In this document: positions 7,228 to 14,671 of the stretch, piece by piece
Layout: each line of letters opens with the position of its first letter
Numbering within the stretch: position 1 is the stretch's first letter
Origin: Candidatus Bathyarchaeota archaeon
GTDB taxonomy: Archaea; Thermoproteota; Bathyarchaeia; TCS64
NCBI GenBank assembly: GCA_026014815.1
Contig: JAOZHP010000021.1
Span: 1-33,629, forward strand
Direction of reading: 5' to 3'
DNA: 33,629 bases
Made by a program: the position numbers and the translations under genes
Notes under the pieces: model-generated
Database searches by the model: none
What the model saw: only the letters and a program-made list of their open reading frames with translations
What the model was told of the DNA's origin: nothing

Positions 7228-9917
7228 ATCCACACGTTCCTCAAACTGTTGAGCCCGCTCTCCCTCTGCATCCGCCTCATCACCGCGAGACTCAAGCCCA
7301 AGTCATCGATAGCAGGCGCGATCCCTGGCTCAAATGAGCCATCCGGCTTCCGGGCAGCCACAAGGTCAACCTCACACCTATACCCCTCACCGGGGGTGTA
7401 CCTGTGGACGGCTCGCACTATCTGAAACTCTTTCTGGTCGATGCCGTCCTTCAGGCTCGTCAATGTCACCTTCATGGGTGGACGATAACCAAGCTGACCT
7501 CTACCGGGCACCAGAGCCCTGACTGATACAACCGGGTTCTTCCGGTGCGTCACGATGTTATCCGCCACATATCCAGCGTAGTTCAGGTCGGTGATGGTTT
7601 TATCCACCACCCTGAGGGTCCTTTTCCCGTATGTTGACTGGCTCCCAGCGTCGCTGTCAGTGCCTGCCTTCTCGTCTCGCACGAGGCGTAGCTTGTCGAT
7701 GAGAATACCGCCGGTGCCGATGCCCGTCGAGTGGTTTGCCTTAATCTGAATCGTATCTATGATAGGACCCGGGTTCCCCGTCTTCGAGAAGTCATCCAGA
7801 TTGACGCTGTACTCCACCCAGCTCGCCGCGGCGCCCTTCGCTACCCCCGTCTCCTCGTAATAATCCGTCACCCAGACGCTGTTCCTCCACAGCTTCACGT
7901 CAAAGTCATCGATGCTGAGACCGGCGCCGTACTTCATGTACCACTTGATGCAGTCATACCCCGAGAGGTCCAGATCCGGGAAATCCAGCCTCATCCGGTA
8001 CCCTGTGCCTGCGCCTGTGAACTGGAACTTGACACTCGCCGCCCCCGCCTGCTTGTCCCCTGTGTCACTCTGGGGATAATTAGCGTCCGTTGGATCGGGG
8101 CTGCTCCACCCCTCCGCTGATTCAGTCAACGCGTCCTTGTCCGCTGGGTTGTTCTCCTCCTCAAACACGATGACCCTGACGTCGTTCACCAGCCGGGGGC
8201 TCCCCTTGATGCTCTCCTTCACCCGGATACCCAGAATGTTCGCCGTGTTCCCGTCGCTCCCATCGCTGACACTGAGACTACACGTAAAGGCGCCGTACTT
8301 CTTGAACCTGAGCGCTCCCCCCGGATCGACGTAGAAGTTAGCTCCCGTCTCACCCGTGCTGAACGTCGCCGTCTCGGCCAGCTTCTCCAGCAGCGCCCAC
8401 ACGCCGTCCCTGCTGAACTTGTTGACGATGGATCTGTTGGTGGTGTCCTTGTCTTGGTAGAACTCGGGGCCCGACTGATCCATCACGTCATCCACGATGC
8501 CGCTAATCTGGGTCGCGGACGCGTACTCCTTGGTGAAGGTGCGCTCGTGGAGGATCTCCCCCAGGTCCTCGCAGACAAGCTGAACCGTGGGCTTATCCGG
8601 CTCCCCGAGGGCAACCCTGTCGATGACCCTCGCGGTGATCAGCTTGTAGACGAGGGTCTCGGACTCAGCGCCCAGGTACAACATGACGATGTTCCCGGTC
8701 CCCGTACGGGCGGCGCCGCTAAGCGGCGCGTACTGGCTTAGACCATAGACCTCCTCGCTGGTTAGAGCCCTTGAAGCCACCAGCAACTCATCAAGGTAAC
8801 AGGTGGTGTAGCTGCTGTACCCTCCGCCGGTGTGGACGCAACCGAAGGTGAGGTCATGAACGTCAAGGGTGATGGCGCCGAGGGTGCCTGAAGCCCCTCC
8901 ATCATACACGCCATCGACGTAAAGCTGGATCACGTCGCCGCCGGGATTGATGACGCCAACGACATGGTGCCAGCTCCCATCAGCTATCGTCGCTCCGCTC
9001 ACGTACTGCCTGATGTTAGCCGCATCGTCTTTGACGTAGAGCCGGACCTTGTCGCTGCTCCAGTTGAACTGTATCCGGTTCCAGTTAGCGCCGACTGTCT
9101 TCCCGAAGCCACAGATGACCCCCGAGGCACCAGGGGACGCCTTCACCCAGAAAGCGATGCTGACGGCCCCCGTGGCCGCGATAGACACCGTGTACCCTGT
9201 GTTCAGTTTACAGCTGCTTGCTGCGAGGAAGTAGAGGCAGTGCCCATGCTTGCCTCCGCTGTTCCACGTGGCGTTATCGAAGCCACTCTGATGCCTGTTC
9301 CTGCTAAGATCATAAGCCTTGGAGCCCAGGTTCTCGTCGAGCCTGTACCTTCTCTCCGTCACACCCAGCAGCGGGTCGTTGAGCATGCTGACCCTGAGAC
9401 CACTCACAGCGTTGGTCGTCACCAAGTCAGCGACAAGCTCCAGAAGCTCCCCGGGGATGAGTGGAGGATTCTTGAGCACCGCAGCGTAGTCGTAGTCTAT
9501 CTGGGCAGTCTGATTTGCTTGATTGCTCCGGGCGTAGAGCTTCACGTACTTGACGGTCTTTCCCGCGGTGAGTTGCAACATCTTGGCCTCGAAGCCACTG
9601 TGTGCGTTGGTCCACCCTGAGCTTGTGGTGGATGTGTCCGTGTACTCGACCTCCACCTTGTACTGTGGCGAGGTGCCTCTGCCCCTGAGGCGTACCCTGA
9701 ACAACGGATACTCGTCGGTGTTCAAGCTGAGGCTGTTGATGTCCCTTCTCCACCCGGCGCCGTTAACCACGCCTCCCTCGGTTACCTCCATGACTGCGTA
9801 GTCACCTGACACGTCGCCGGCGTTCATGAAACTCTCTGAGGAGGCGGACTGAAACTTGGTCCAGGTGCTACTCCTGAAGCAGTCGTCGAGGAAACCGGGC
9901 TCCTCGTAGACCTCCAT
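7224..9917 (-). CDS. Tail hub/tip protein with LamG and second carbohydrate-binding-like insert
   Basis: An 897-residue mosaic, the largest gene of the operon. In order: a beta-sandwich (~5-150); a LamG/concanavalin-type jellyroll (~197-397) with typical strands such as VSIAFWVK, GSWHHVVGVI and IQLYVDG, ending in YLDELLVASRAL; a hub-like segment (~410-600) resembling phage late-control/gp27-type proteins (VQLVCEDLGEIL, then FSRDGVWALLEKLAE); a second jellyroll (~610-770, ASVKFQF, SWVEYSVNL, ILIDKLRLV); and a return to the hub fold (~790-880, HRYTPGEGYRCEVDLVAAR). It probably forms the tail tip and contacts surface sugars or glycoproteins of the host. ATG 9917 gives a 29-base gap to the tape measure gene; an earlier in-frame start at 10001 would overlap it. 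Domain limits are by eye. Confidence 0.75.
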   Translation of the reverse strand: MEVYEEPGFLDDCFRSSTWTKFQSASSESFMNAGDVSGDYAVMEVTEGGVVNGAGWRRDINSLSLNTDEYPLFRVRLRGRGTSPQYKVEVEYTDTSTTSSGWTNAHSGFEAKMLQLTAGKTVKYVKLYARSNQANQTAQIDYDYAAVLKNPPLIPGELLELVADLVTTNAVSGLRVSMLNDPLLGVTERRYRLDENLGSKAYDLSRNRHQSGFDNATWNSGGKHGHCLYFLAASSCKLNTGYTVSIAATGAVSIAFWVKASPGASGVICGFGKTVGANWNRIQFNWSSDKVRLYVKDDAANIRQYVSGATIADGSWHHVVGVINPGGDVIQLYVDGVYDGGASGTLGAITLDVHDLTFGCVHTGGGYSSYTTCYLDELLVASRALTSEEVYGLSQYAPLSGAARTGTGNIVMLYLGAESETLVYKLITARVIDRVALGEPDKPTVQLVCEDLGEILHERTFTKEYASATQISGIVDDVMDQSGPEFYQDKDTTNRSIVNKFSRDGVWALLEKLAETATFSTGETGANFYVDPGGALRFKKYGAFTCSLSVSDGSDGNTANILGIRVKESIKGSPRLVNDVRVIVFEEENNPADKDALTESAEGWSSPDPTDANYPQSDTGDKQAGAASVKFQFTGAGTGYRMRLDFPDLDLSGYDCIKWYMKYGAGLSIDDFDVKLWRNSVWVTDYYEETGVAKGAAASWVEYSVNLDDFSKTGNPGPIIDTIQIKANHSTGIGTGGILIDKLRLVRDEKAGTDSDAGSQSTYGKRTLRVVDKTITDLNYAGYVADNIVTHRKNPVVSVRALVPGRGQLGYRPPMKVTLTSLKDGIDQKEFQIVRAVHRYTPGEGYRCEVDLVAARKPDGSFEPGIAPAIDDLGLSLAVMRRMQRESGLNSLRNVWI

Positions 9918-9946
9918 GTGGCACTGGGCCCAGCCTGGTGTCGGCG

Positions 9947-10567
9947 TTAGCCTCCCCTCCTCATCTTCTCGGTGATGCGTGGCCCCAGCTCGCTGAGCCA
10001 CCGGTCCATCTCAAAGGGCGACGCGGGTTGATGATCGAAGGTGATGAAGATGGGCCCCAGACGCGTCTGGCTGCTGGGCACCACGTACTCGCCCCTGTGA
10101 AGCAGGTAGAGCCCCGTCCTGTCTACGGGTCCACCTGTCTGCATGCTCTTGACTTTACTATACACGAGGGCTCCCGCCGCGAGGGCCATAGGTATCAGCC
10201 ACCAGCGCCCGGTGAGAGTCGCGAGGATGGCCTGCGCTGCTGACGCTGCGCCGGTGCTGTCCTTGAGCATCCGGGTGAGACTCGTCAGGTTCCGGACCAC
10301 CTGAACCATGTTGAGGAACCCGTACATCAACGCGGTGGGGTTCAGGTCCGTGATGGCTCTACTGGTCTGGCTGATGGCGAGTCTGCTCGCGTTCAAAGCC
10401 CTCACAGTCATGAGAGACGTCGTGAGGCTGCTGGTACTCACGGTCTGGGCGTTCCTCAGTGCAACGGTCGCCTGTTCCGCGCTTGTACTCGCGGAGTCAG
10501 CCGAGGCTTTCGCCTCCGCAAGCCCCGTCACCTTCACGTTGTATTCGAGGTCCACCTTGTCGCTCAC
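9947..10567 (-). CDS. Short tail tape-measure protein
   Basis: A 206-residue protein between a gp10-like gene and the hub. Residues ~12-70 are low-complexity Ala/Ser/Thr-rich helix, ~120-140 is a hydrophobic helix (WWLIPMALAAGALVYSKV), and ~143-160 holds GGPVDRTGLYLLHRGEYVVP, the Gly-rich C-terminal motif found near the end of many tape measures. In siphoviruses this protein sets tail length at roughly 1.5 angstrom per residue, so this one would specify a tail of about 30 nm, very short for the class. GTG 10567 overlaps the upstream stop as GTGA. The small size might reflect an internal deletion, but the frame is intact. Confidence 0.7.
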   Translation of the reverse strand: MSDKVDLEYNVKVTGLAEAKASADSASTSAEQATVALRNAQTVSTSSLTTSLMTVRALNASRLAISQTSRAITDLNPTALMYGFLNMVQVVRNLTSLTRMLKDSTGAASAAQAILATLTGRWWLIPMALAAGALVYSKVKSMQTGGPVDRTGLYLLHRGEYVVPSSQTRLGPIFITFDHQPASPFEMDRWLSELGPRITEKMRRGG

Positions 10568-10944
10568 AGACTCACCCCCGCTGCTCTATGGAGAATCTCC
10601 CGGCCCGTCGCATGCTTCTCAGCCAATACTGCTTGAAGGAGGAAAGGTCTCGCGGGCACATGGCTCGTGCCGTCGTGCACATGCCTCGCGTAGTCTACCT
10701 CTCTCCCTGTCAAGGGGTTGATGTGGTCCCCTCCGCCAGCCATCAGCCTAGCGGATAATGCACCCGGTCGCTCAACTCTGACTGAGTCTTTCAGGGCTCC
10801 CGTCTGGACTGGGCAGAAAGCTTTGGCGAAGGTAACCATTCTGGGTAGCTGGAGGCATAGGTCGGCTGCCTCTTCGAGGCTCTGGGGAATCAACGCTAGC
10901 TCTAATCCCAGGTCCTCCAGTCGTATCGTCTTGGTTACTTTCAC
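10564..10944 (-). CDS. HK97 gp10-like tail-completion/neck protein
   Basis: A 126-residue protein with the layout of the HK97 gp10 family. A helical first half ends at FAKAFCPVQTGALKDSVRVE (the hallmark P-x-x-T-G-x-L-x-x-S), followed by strands, then DYARHVHDGTSHVPARPFL, the family's Y-A-x-x-x-x-x-G ... P-A-R-P-F-L ending. Such proteins sit at the head-tail junction. GTG 10944 has GGAAGG about eight bases upstream, lying inside the end of the preceding gene. Its position between the chaperone-like genes and the tape measure is unusual, since gp10-type genes normally lie beside the other neck genes before the tail tube. Confidence 0.75.
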   Translation of the reverse strand: MKVTKTIRLEDLGLELALIPQSLEEAADLCLQLPRMVTFAKAFCPVQTGALKDSVRVERPGALSARLMAGGGDHINPLTGREVDYARHVHDGTSHVPARPFLLQAVLAEKHATGREILHRAAGVSL

Positions 10945-10949
10945 TTTCT

Positions 10950-11150
10950 TTACCTTCCTTTTGTGAGTCGCTGTATCTCGTCCTCTAGTCGCCGATCCTC
11001 TCGCTTCCTCTCATCAGCTAATGCCTCCAAGTAGACGCGGAGGCGTTCCACGAATCGGGACGGTTGAGCGTTAAGTTCTCCGCTGGTCCATCCCATGGTT
11101 ACGCAGATGGCTACGTCGTCCAGTTGTGGGCTCGGCTTGCCTCGCTTCAC
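10950..11150 (-). CDS. Small tail-assembly chaperone-like protein
   Basis: A 66-residue, mostly helical protein: a DDVAICVTMGWTSGELNAQP segment followed by a long charged helix (FVERLRVYLEALADERK onwards). In many siphoviruses two small genes between the tail tube and the tape measure encode the G and GT assembly chaperones; together with the gene at 11156-11491 this would be the second of that pair. Here the two lie in separate frames with a five-base gap, and I see no obvious slippery site. The start is GTG 11150. Assignment is by position and size. Confidence 0.5.
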   Translation of the reverse strand: MKRGKPSPQLDDVAICVTMGWTSGELNAQPSRFVERLRVYLEALADERKREDRRLEDEIQRLTKGR

Positions 11151-11155
11151 CGCCT

Positions 11156-11491
11156 CTATGATTTTTTTCGCTCCTCCACCGTCACCCCGTTCAGTTCCTG
11201 CGTGAACGCGATCATCCTCTCCACCAGCTCAGGAGGCTCAATGCCGTGGATGCTCTCAATGGTGATGGGGAGAGGGTCTCCCTTCTCGTCCAGTAGGTCC
11301 CATTCGACGAGAGTCTGGAGGAGCATCAGGTCGTTGAGTTTCCATGGGTCCACGTCAGGTTGGAGTTCTCCTTGCCCCGTCCTCGTCCAGCTCGTGGCGT
11401 CTCTGAGGGCGCTTTGCTTCATCCCGTAGGTCCAGGTGCGGAAGACCATATGGTGTCCCATTATCTCGGTTGTATGCCTCATGGTGATCAC
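11156..11491 (-). CDS. Tail-assembly chaperone-like protein
   Basis: A 111-residue protein. Its middle (~50-85) reads DPWKLNDLMLLQTLVEWDLL then DEKGDPLPIT, a pattern typical of phage tail-assembly chaperones that follow the tail-tube gene. It ends in a charged helix after PPELVERMIAFTQELN. GTG 11491 overlaps the tail-tube stop as GTGA; an ATG at 11482 is also possible. It should bind unfolded tape measure or tube subunits during assembly and is probably not part of the finished virion. The family match is by pattern, not by search. Confidence 0.55.
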   Translation of the reverse strand: MITMRHTTEIMGHHMVFRTWTYGMKQSALRDATSWTRTGQGELQPDVDPWKLNDLMLLQTLVEWDLLDEKGDPLPITIESIHGIEPPELVERMIAFTQELNGVTVEERKKS

Positions 11492-12369
11492 GTGAAGCTG
11501 TGCTGCAGGTATCCTCCTGTGTACTCGACTCTGCACGCGATGAGGTCCTCGGGCTTGACCACCGGATCAAGCAGCTTGAGCTTGCCCTTGCTGAACTGGA
11601 TGTACTGGCTGTTGGGAAGCACCGCCTTGAGGTACAGCTCAGTCTGGTCCAGAAGATAACTCAGATACGTGTCGTCCTGGAGGTTCATGGTTAACCGGGC
11701 GTCGCAGAGCTGCTCCATCTCTTCAAGGCTGGAAAGCTGCTTGGACCCCGTGCTGTTGAACACAAAGTTAGGCTTGAGCTGGTTGTCTACCCTGAACTCC
11801 CAGTCCGTGACGCCGTCGATGGTGGTCCAGTCAGAGCCGTTGGTGCTGACCTGGACGTAGGTGTCGTCCCACTCCCAAGGTGTCCCCGGTGAGGCGCCGT
11901 AGCTGTGAATGGTCGTGTCCTTGCTGTCGTAGAGCTTTCCGATGAGTTCAGCCGTCCAGAGCACGGGTTCACCGATGCTGCACTGGACGCTCAGAGTATC
12001 GAGCTTCAGCCCTGTCCAGTACAGGTACAGCTTGTCGGTGGCGTCTCTGTAGAGTTTGGCCTCTGCGAAGAAGTTGTATCCCCCGAGGAGGTACTTCTGG
12101 AAGTAGTCACCCACCTGTCCCTGCAGCCACTTTAATCCGAGGCGCACGTTCTCACGCCTCGTATAGACGCCGAGGGGTTTCCCCGTGTCGCTGCCTTCCC
12201 TGAGGACGAACACCCTGTTGTGCTCAGGGTCGAAACTGGGCCTCATCTCCGTCACGTAGCCTATCCTGTAGAGAGTCGTCGGGGTTGCCCCTGGGCTATC
12301 CCCGTAGCTGCTCTCCGCGTAGGGCTTGTGCCCGAACTCGATCTGATCTTTTCCCTTAAAGTTAACCAT
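11488..12369 (-). CDS. Major tail (tube) protein
   Basis: A 293-residue, mainly beta protein located where the tube subunit lies in caudoviruses, after the tail-completion gene and before the chaperones. It begins with a short arm (VNFKGKDQIEFGHK), contains the repeated strand pattern of tube proteins, and includes a segment TYVQVSTNGSDWTTIDGVTD followed by WEFRVDNQLKPNFVFNSTG, characteristic of the second half of these proteins. There is one tube gene and no sheath gene, so the tail should be non-contractile. ATG 12369 overlaps the upstream stop by eight bases, with GAGGT about nine bases before it. Confidence 0.7.
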   Translation of the reverse strand: MVNFKGKDQIEFGHKPYAESSYGDSPGATPTTLYRIGYVTEMRPSFDPEHNRVFVLREGSDTGKPLGVYTRRENVRLGLKWLQGQVGDYFQKYLLGGYNFFAEAKLYRDATDKLYLYWTGLKLDTLSVQCSIGEPVLWTAELIGKLYDSKDTTIHSYGASPGTPWEWDDTYVQVSTNGSDWTTIDGVTDWEFRVDNQLKPNFVFNSTGSKQLSSLEEMEQLCDARLTMNLQDDTYLSYLLDQTELYLKAVLPNSQYIQFSKGKLKLLDPVVKPEDLIACRVEYTGGYLQHSFT

Positions 12370-12769
12370 AATACAGTACCTCTACTCTTGTTTGACTGCG
12401 ATACAGTGGCGGCCTGAGGTTGCCCTCGTCTAGGTCGCGCCACGCCGAGACCTCGATGAACTCTAGGCCGCCGCCTGGACTGTTACATTTGGATTGAAGG
12501 ATGCGGTCCACCTCCTCCAGCATCTCATACCGCTGATCAGCGTCACCCTTGCTCCACACATCAACGAGGTACACTGCCTCGAAGCGCCGCTGCACAGCCG
12601 AGGGGTTCTCGCTGAAACCCACCTGCCGAGGCTGTGTGAGGACATGGCTCACAACCACCTGAGGGAACTCGGCTTTCCCCTGAAGCCAGTCGGCGCTGAA
12701 TGTGGGCGTATATGATAAGTTCCACCCTCCCTTGACTAGTTCAAGGATGGTCAGCTTTGGGTCCGTCAC
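12362..12769 (-). CDS. Tail terminator/completion protein (gpU-like)
   Basis: A 135-residue alpha/beta protein with a helix at the start, a strand FPQVVVSHVL, a core strand RFEAVYLVDVWSKG, a helix EMLEEVDRIL and a final strand TRVEVLYYG. This is the layout of tail terminator proteins that cap the tube and join it to the neck. It sits directly before the tail-tube gene, as expected. GTG 12769 overlaps the preceding stop as GTGA. I give moderate confidence because the family is recognised by fold pattern and gene order rather than by invariant residues. Confidence 0.6.
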   Translation of the reverse strand: MTDPKLTILELVKGGWNLSYTPTFSADWLQGKAEFPQVVVSHVLTQPRQVGFSENPSAVQRRFEAVYLVDVWSKGDADQRYEMLEEVDRILQSKCNSPGGGLEFIEVSAWRDLDEGNLRPPLYRSQTRVEVLYYG

Positions 12770-13152
12770 TCCACCATCCTCTCCGCCCGAGCCAGCAGGT
12801 ACGCTGAGGTCTTCTCTACGCCTGTAACGTGGTACCGGTGCCCCTCAAGCTCCAGCTCATAGTTTTCCTCGCCTACTGGAGCCCACCGCGTGAACAGGAC
12901 TTGCGCTGACGCCCGTTTCACCTCGCCGGGGGGAAGCATGCTCTCGCTGAGCCTCGTCTTTATGACTGCCTTCAACGTGTAGGCGTTCTCAGAGAACTGG
13001 GGTTGCCCGTAGCCGTCGTGCCCTGTGACCGTCTGCTGGATTACCTTGATGTCTTCCCCGTGGATGTGTAGCTGCTCCTCAAAGCGTAACGCCTGCGGCT
13101 CTGGACGCTCCAGGTCGAAGCCTTCTCCATACTGGCCGTACTGGAAACTCAC
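12766..13152 (-). CDS. Head-closure/neck protein
   Basis: A 128-residue, largely beta protein: LHIHGEDIKVIQQTVTGHDG, AYTLKAVIKTRL, ASAQVLFTRWAPV, and ELELEGHRYHVTGVEK near the end. Small SH3/beta-barrel proteins of this type close the head channel and connect portal complex to tail in siphoviruses. It is the first neck gene of the operon and precedes the tail terminator. GTG 13152 overlaps the upstream stop as GTGA. Retention of neck genes without a portal or capsid gene is the odd point. Confidence 0.5.
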   Translation of the reverse strand: MSFQYGQYGEGFDLERPEPQALRFEEQLHIHGEDIKVIQQTVTGHDGYGQPQFSENAYTLKAVIKTRLSESMLPPGEVKRASAQVLFTRWAPVGEENYELELEGHRYHVTGVEKTSAYLLARAERMVE

Positions 13153-14216
13153 GACTCGTATCCATCTCCCTTAGTGATGTTGGTCGTGTTTACACCTTCA
13201 TTGATGGCGGTGCCCGTGACGCCCCAGACCTGATAGTTGTCGATAACCACGTGATCCGTGTAACCTCCCAAGTCGATGCCGTTGGGCGTCGTTGATTGAC
13301 CGTCAATGAGGACTGGACCGATGTTGATCCTGCTGCACTTGTTGCCTGCACCGTCGTCGTCTATGTCCATGGCGTCTCCTCCGCACGCGTAGAAGATGTG
13401 CCCCATGCAGAGAACTGACTCTACTTTCCTGTAGAGCTTCAACCCGATGCCTGTGGTGTTGAAGTGCTGGTTGTTGTGGAACTGGCACAGCTTCACTGCT
13501 CCATCGGTGCCGTCCAGCGCCCCTGCCTCGATGTCCACGGCGTTGGCGTAGAAATAGTTGTTCAGGAAATAGCTCTTCAGAATAACTCCACTTCCTACGC
13601 CTCCTTCGAGTCTTATGCCTGTACTGGCTGCATTCTCGATTAGGCAGTCCTTCACCCAGAGGTTCCAGCAGTCGCCAGTGCTCTGGACGTGTAAGCCATG
13701 CCTCTTGGGCTGGTTGATGTAGACCCTGTCCATGTGCCAGTCCGTGACCCTGTCAAGATGCACGACGTCCCTGTCCCCAGTACTTGGGAATAGGGTCATG
13801 TCGTAGAGGCCGCCAAAGTGAGCTGAGTTACCTACCTTCCCTATGTCGATGCAGTGGACGCCGTTGGCGACGTTGAACCTGATCATTGTGCCGTAGGGCT
13901 GGTCGTGCCAGCACATCCCTGCCCCGTAGACGTGGACAGGGTAGACCTCGTCGATGGTCCATGGCTGGGTCTCAGTGATCTTTCCTTTGGGGAGCCACAC
14001 GGCTCCGCCGGTATCCGATAGAACGTCGTCTATTGCTTGCTGGATATTCCCTGCTGCTTTATCCCAGATGTTGCCCCGGCTGTTGATGATCTTGGTCCTG
14101 TCTTGGATGAATCCTGATGCTCCTGAGCCGAATCTTGCCTCCAGCGTGTCTACAAGTGTGTCGTAGTGGCTGTAGGTTATGGGATCTGGTGGGTATGGTT
14201 TCTGGAATGAAGGCAA
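13149..14216 (-). CDS. Parallel beta-helix (pectate-lyase-like) protein, probable tailspike
   Basis: A 355-residue protein. Residues ~50-90 carry the entry of the fold (NIQQAIDDVLSDTGGAVWLP), and from ~100 on there are short repeated turns typical of right-handed beta-helices (for example DCLIENAASTGIRLEGG and LCQFHNNQHFNTTGIGLKLY). Similar proteins are viral tailspikes or polysaccharide-degrading enzymes; I see no certain catalytic site. As a virion protein it would bind or cut surface glycans, but it lies at the front of the operon, upstream of the neck genes, an unusual place for a spike. No ATG is available near the beginning; TTG 14216 follows a TATA-like box at a sensible distance and there is no clear ribosome binding site. 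Confidence 0.65.
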   Translation of the reverse strand: MPSFQKPYPPDPITYSHYDTLVDTLEARFGSGASGFIQDRTKIINSRGNIWDKAAGNIQQAIDDVLSDTGGAVWLPKGKITETQPWTIDEVYPVHVYGAGMCWHDQPYGTMIRFNVANGVHCIDIGKVGNSAHFGGLYDMTLFPSTGDRDVVHLDRVTDWHMDRVYINQPKRHGLHVQSTGDCWNLWVKDCLIENAASTGIRLEGGVGSGVILKSYFLNNYFYANAVDIEAGALDGTDGAVKLCQFHNNQHFNTTGIGLKLYRKVESVLCMGHIFYACGGDAMDIDDDGAGNKCSRINIGPVLIDGQSTTPNGIDLGGYTDHVVIDNYQVWGVTGTAINEGVNTTNITKGDGYES

Positions 14217-14254
14217 CTTGAATCAACTCTTAATAATTGCACATACAGTCTTCA

Positions 14255-14261
14255 TATTTAA
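14255..14261 (-). promoter_or_regulatory. TATA-like promoter of the provirus late operon
   Basis: On the minus strand the sequence TTAAATA lies about 40 bases before the first start codon of the operon (14216), in a locally GC-richer context. A transcript starting about 25 bases downstream would begin near 14232 and have a leader of about 15 bases. With the genes overlapping from here on, this single promoter could drive all 16. Confidence 0.45.
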
Positions 14262-14671
14262 CCACTTTTTATGATGGTCATTATATTATGTGCATTGATT
14301 ATTCCCCTCATTTTTATTTTTGTACTGTTATTATAATGCATCTTTCTGAATTCATTATAAATATGATCTAATTTTTAATCTTATTAGTAAATAACTCATT
14401 TACTTACAATCATGTAATTTTTAATTTCAAATTCATGTAATTTTTTATCAGAATAATAGAATAAACTGGATTAAATACCACTTCGCAGCTTTTCGGATAA
14501 TTGAGAAAGTCCTCCATCTGTGGAATTACTTGTGATGTAATCTAAGCTTGTATTATTGTTACATTAGAATCACAGTTCTTTCTGTATGAAAATACATTGC
14601 TTTTATATGAAAAAATATTCACAAATTTTATTACAAGTTCATTGACAAGCAGAAACTAAGGTTTAACCATA
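14262..14671. other. AT-rich gap between provirus and nitrilase operon
   Basis: About 400 bases without a supported gene and strongly AT-rich. A 13-base direct repeat (TCATGTAATTTTT) occurs at 14410-14422 and 14433-14445, 23 bases apart, i.e. about two helical turns. It could be a tandem binding site or chance in low-complexity DNA. No tRNA, integration site or terminator hairpin is clear. Confidence 0.4.

Larger units (their letters stand above)
3025..14216 (-). mobile_element. Head-tailed provirus block lacking head genes and integrase
   Basis: This is an 11.2-kb run of 16 genes, all on the minus strand and mostly overlapping by 4 bases. It is clearly more GC-rich than both flanks. It encodes terminase, neck, tail tube, tape measure, hub and probable spike proteins of a caudovirus-type archaeal virus. 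A complete virus would place portal, protease and major capsid genes between large terminase and the neck genes. Here terminase is the penultimate gene at the left end and the beta-helix and neck genes start the operon on the right, so the head module would have lain at one or both ends and is absent. No integrase or tRNA target is visible. It may be a defective provirus or a head-less satellite. Confidence 0.85.

Noticed and set aside
8964-9620. 218-codon plus-strand frame opposite the tail hub
   Set aside because: GC-rich antisense artefact; the product is Pro/Arg/Val-rich without domains, and the hub frame on the other strand carries a LamG fold.
10950-11491. Programmed frameshift joining the two chaperone-like genes, as in G/GT of lambda
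   Set aside because: No heptameric slippery sequence was seen at the end of the first gene, and the second has its own GTG start after a five-base gap.
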